From positions 806,001 through 870,000 of the forward strand of contig NZ_CP104900.1 of NCBI RefSeq assembly GCF_025449215.1: DNA of 64,000 bases. The letters run 5' to 3'. Source of the DNA: Shewanella seohaensis. Lineage in GTDB: Bacteria > Pseudomonadota > Gammaproteobacteria > Enterobacterales > Shewanellaceae. The position numbers were made by a program, and so were the translations under genes. The stretch's first letter is position 1, and each line of letters opens with the position of its first letter. Shown here in pieces: positions 62,432-64,000 of this stretch. The notes beneath the pieces are model-generated. The model saw only the letters and a list, made by a program, of their open reading frames with translations. It did not search any database and was not told where the DNA came from.

Positions 62432-63829
62432 ATGAAAAATATTATGGCGGTGATCCTGTGGTTTTTAGGAGTCTCTGCCGCCACTCCCGTGTTCGCCGAT
62501 AAGGCCTCGCCAGAACAACTCGCCCGCCTGTACCTCGATTTTATGGCTCAGACCAGTCGCCAGAGTGAAGCCCTGTGGCCAGGATTTCGTCTCGACGATA
62601 AAGTGCACCTCTTTAGCTACGCAGGCAATGTTTGGTTGCGCCAACCCGGCGGTGAAATTATCCAAGACAACAGCGTGTTAGAGTCGGTTAACTTGCACTC
62701 TGGGTTATCGATTAACTTTGGTTTTCCCCAATATCAAGGGCAAGCGGGCGTGCTTATCCAGCTCGAGTCGCCGACGATTCAATTCGAAAGCACGACTAAA
62801 ACCGCCGATTTACCTTTTGTGATTTGGGCTGGCAACAGTGTGCACGAGGCGTTTCATTTTTATGCCCAATCCGAATGGCGGGTGTTAGAAGATGCGCGTC
62901 GTTATGAAGGCGAGGTTTATCCACTCAACCTCGATGCCCGTTATTACCGCTTACAACTGTTTAATGCCTTAATGGCGGCCTTAAAACAACCCGAGCAGCA
63001 GGCGCAGTATTTAGGCTATGCCGCTTACTGGCTACAAGTGTGGCGGCAAACGGCGCCTAACGAAGATAAAGTCAGTTATGTAAATGACTTAGTCGAAGGC
63101 AGCGCCAGATATGTCGAGTTAATCGCGGGTGCGCGCTTCTTAAGTCAAAACCAGTCCTACCTCGGCTATCAGCAAATCCTGTTGCAGTACGTGCAGGATT
63201 ATTATCAACAGCAGCAAATGCTCGGCGGCTGGACGGCCGAGGCCGAGAATATCGGCGCGCTGGCTGGCATATTGCTCGATAGCACTCAAGATGCCTATGT
63301 GTGGAAAGAGTCAGTGATGTCGGGCATGTTGCCCGTGGATTTACTGCTGAGTCGCATCAAGCCGATTGCTCCGCCCGTTGCCCAGAATATGGCGCAGAAG
63401 AAACCGTTGCAGGACATGCTGGCCTACTATCCGGCGACTGAGCAAAAACTGACCCAGTTACTTAAAGATGTGCAAGACCCGAAAGTGCCGTTATTGGTGA
63501 TGCCGAGTGTGAGCGATAGCAGCAGTTTTATCGACGTGGGTGAGGTGCGCTCTGGGTTTTATGTGGTGCCCTATCAAGAAGAAATGACCCAAGCCTATTT
63601 AGGTATGAGTTCACAATTCAGTAACTTAAATGTGAGTGGCAGTCCGTTGTTGGATGTGCCCTTACAGAATTATTGTGAGGGCATTGAAGCCGCAACTCTG
63701 TTACCTTTGGGGTTCACCTTTCAGCGCGAAGGTCAGTATTTGGTGTTCAATGAGCCGGAAATCCATGGCACCATCCGGGTTTCTGCAAGTGTTGTTGAGG
63801 GAAGAACCCTCTACTGTGCGATGAATTAA
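62432..63829 (+). CDS. Exported protein of unknown function with HExxH motif
   Basis: 465 aa. Signal peptide KNIMAVILWFLGVSAATPVFA. HEAFH at residues 138-142 in the context WAGNSVHEAFHFYAQSEW is a zinc-metallopeptidase-type HExxH; about 80 residues later VNDLVEGSARYVELIAG offers Glu222 or Glu229 as a possible third ligand, the gluzincin pattern. The C-terminal third is Gln/Val-rich without a motif I know. I do not recognise the family. Metallopeptidase function is inference. Two nt before an acyltransferase gene with no gap, so likely co-transcribed. Confidence 0.75.
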   Translation: MKNIMAVILWFLGVSAATPVFADKASPEQLARLYLDFMAQTSRQSEALWPGFRLDDKVHLFSYAGNVWLRQPGGEIIQDNSVLESVNLHSGLSINFGFPQYQGQAGVLIQLESPTIQFESTTKTADLPFVIWAGNSVHEAFHFYAQSEWRVLEDARRYEGEVYPLNLDARYYRLQLFNALMAALKQPEQQAQYLGYAAYWLQVWRQTAPNEDKVSYVNDLVEGSARYVELIAGARFLSQNQSYLGYQQILLQYVQDYYQQQQMLGGWTAEAENIGALAGILLDSTQDAYVWKESVMSGMLPVDLLLSRIKPIAPPVAQNMAQKKPLQDMLAYYPATEQKLTQLLKDVQDPKVPLLVMPSVSDSSSFIDVGEVRSGFYVVPYQEEMTQAYLGMSSQFSNLNVSGSPLLDVPLQNYCEGIEAATLLPLGFTFQREGQYLVFNEPEIHGTIRVSASVVEGRTLYCAMN

Positions 63830-63830
63830 T

Positions 63831-64000
63831 ATGAGAAAAAATCAGCTCGAATTTACCTACATGCGCGGCATCGCGATTATTTTTATCGTGCTTGGCCACA
63901 GTATTTATAACTCTGGGGAAGGGTTTCCGTTACTGCTAGAAAATTTACTCAGGGGTGGCACGGCGTTGTTCGTGTTTATCTCTGGTTATTTTTTCCATCG
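63831..64000 (+). CDS. Acyltransferase 3 family membrane protein, 3' end outside window
   Basis: Only 56 codons are visible: RKNQLEFTYMRGIAIIFIVLGHSIYN then FPLLLENLLRGGTALFVFISGYFFH. The RGIAIIFIVLGH pattern with conserved His22 and the FVFISGYFF second helix are typical of OafA/WecH-like integral-membrane O-acyltransferases. ATG is 2 nt after the preceding stop, suggesting an operon. Confidence 0.85.
   Translation, partial: MRKNQLEFTYMRGIAIIFIVLGHSIYNSGEGFPLLLENLLRGGTALFVFISGYFFH

Overview
The window looks like the chromosome of a Shewanella-type gammaproteobacterium. The basis is gene content and order (fdh accessory cluster, rrn operon, cinA, ppc, argCBFGH, mrcA/pilMNOPQ, aroKB-damX-dam-rpe-gph-trpS, lpoA-yraN-diaA-dolP facing rsmI, speF-potE) and the close match of the rRNAs and core proteins to gammaproteobacterial families. 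No database search was possible, so the genus is an inference from recalled synteny.

Layout. 1-8.9 kb is a formate-respiration region. Reading leftwards there are a DUF3305 protein, a DUF3306 protein, a multi-cluster Fe-S protein, a TorD-type chaperone, a 65-aa Tat-signal peptide and a Tat-exported molybdenum formate dehydrogenase with Cys in place of selenocysteine (cut by the window edge). fdhD and a one-component HTH/PBP-like regulator run the other way, and the divergent intergenic region holds tandem palindromes. 8.9-14.64 kb is a complete rrn operon (two promoters, boxA, 16S, tRNA-less spacer, 23S, 5S, terminator). 14.85-28.1 kb carries cinA, a YceB-like lipoprotein, ppc, the arginine operon argCBFGH and mrcA. 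28.3-33.2 kb is pilMNOPQ, followed by aroK, aroB, a DamX-like gene, dam, two small membrane proteins, rpe, gph and trpS to 40.6 kb. 40.6-51.8 kb has a LysR regulator facing an EamA transporter, dolP-diaA-yraN-lpoA facing rsmI, RNase P RNA, an orphan membrane protein, a BamA/D15-like barrel, a ThrE-type exporter and a MAPEG protein. 52-64 kb has ygiQ, a porin, potE, speF, a repeat element, a PEBP protein, an AraC regulator, a YkvA protein, an unknown HExxH protein and the start of an acyltransferase.

Most striking biology: a previously unlisted 34-codon ORF at 59691-59795 (minus), about 310 nt upstream of speF. It matches the E. coli SpeFL (ORF34) ornithine-sensing arrest peptide without gaps, including the HIRRT-x-HIM core. 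This predicts ornithine-dependent control of the speF-potE unit here.

Most important caution: seven genes (pilN, rpe, trpS, a LysR regulator, an EamA transporter, a D15-like barrel and a porin) are each broken by what reads as a single missing base in a homopolymer or doublet, and each is restored to family length by adding one base. The common signature, and the presence of essential trpS among them, points to consensus errors in the underlying assembly rather than real pseudogenes. I annotate these as full-length genes with a marked frameshift.
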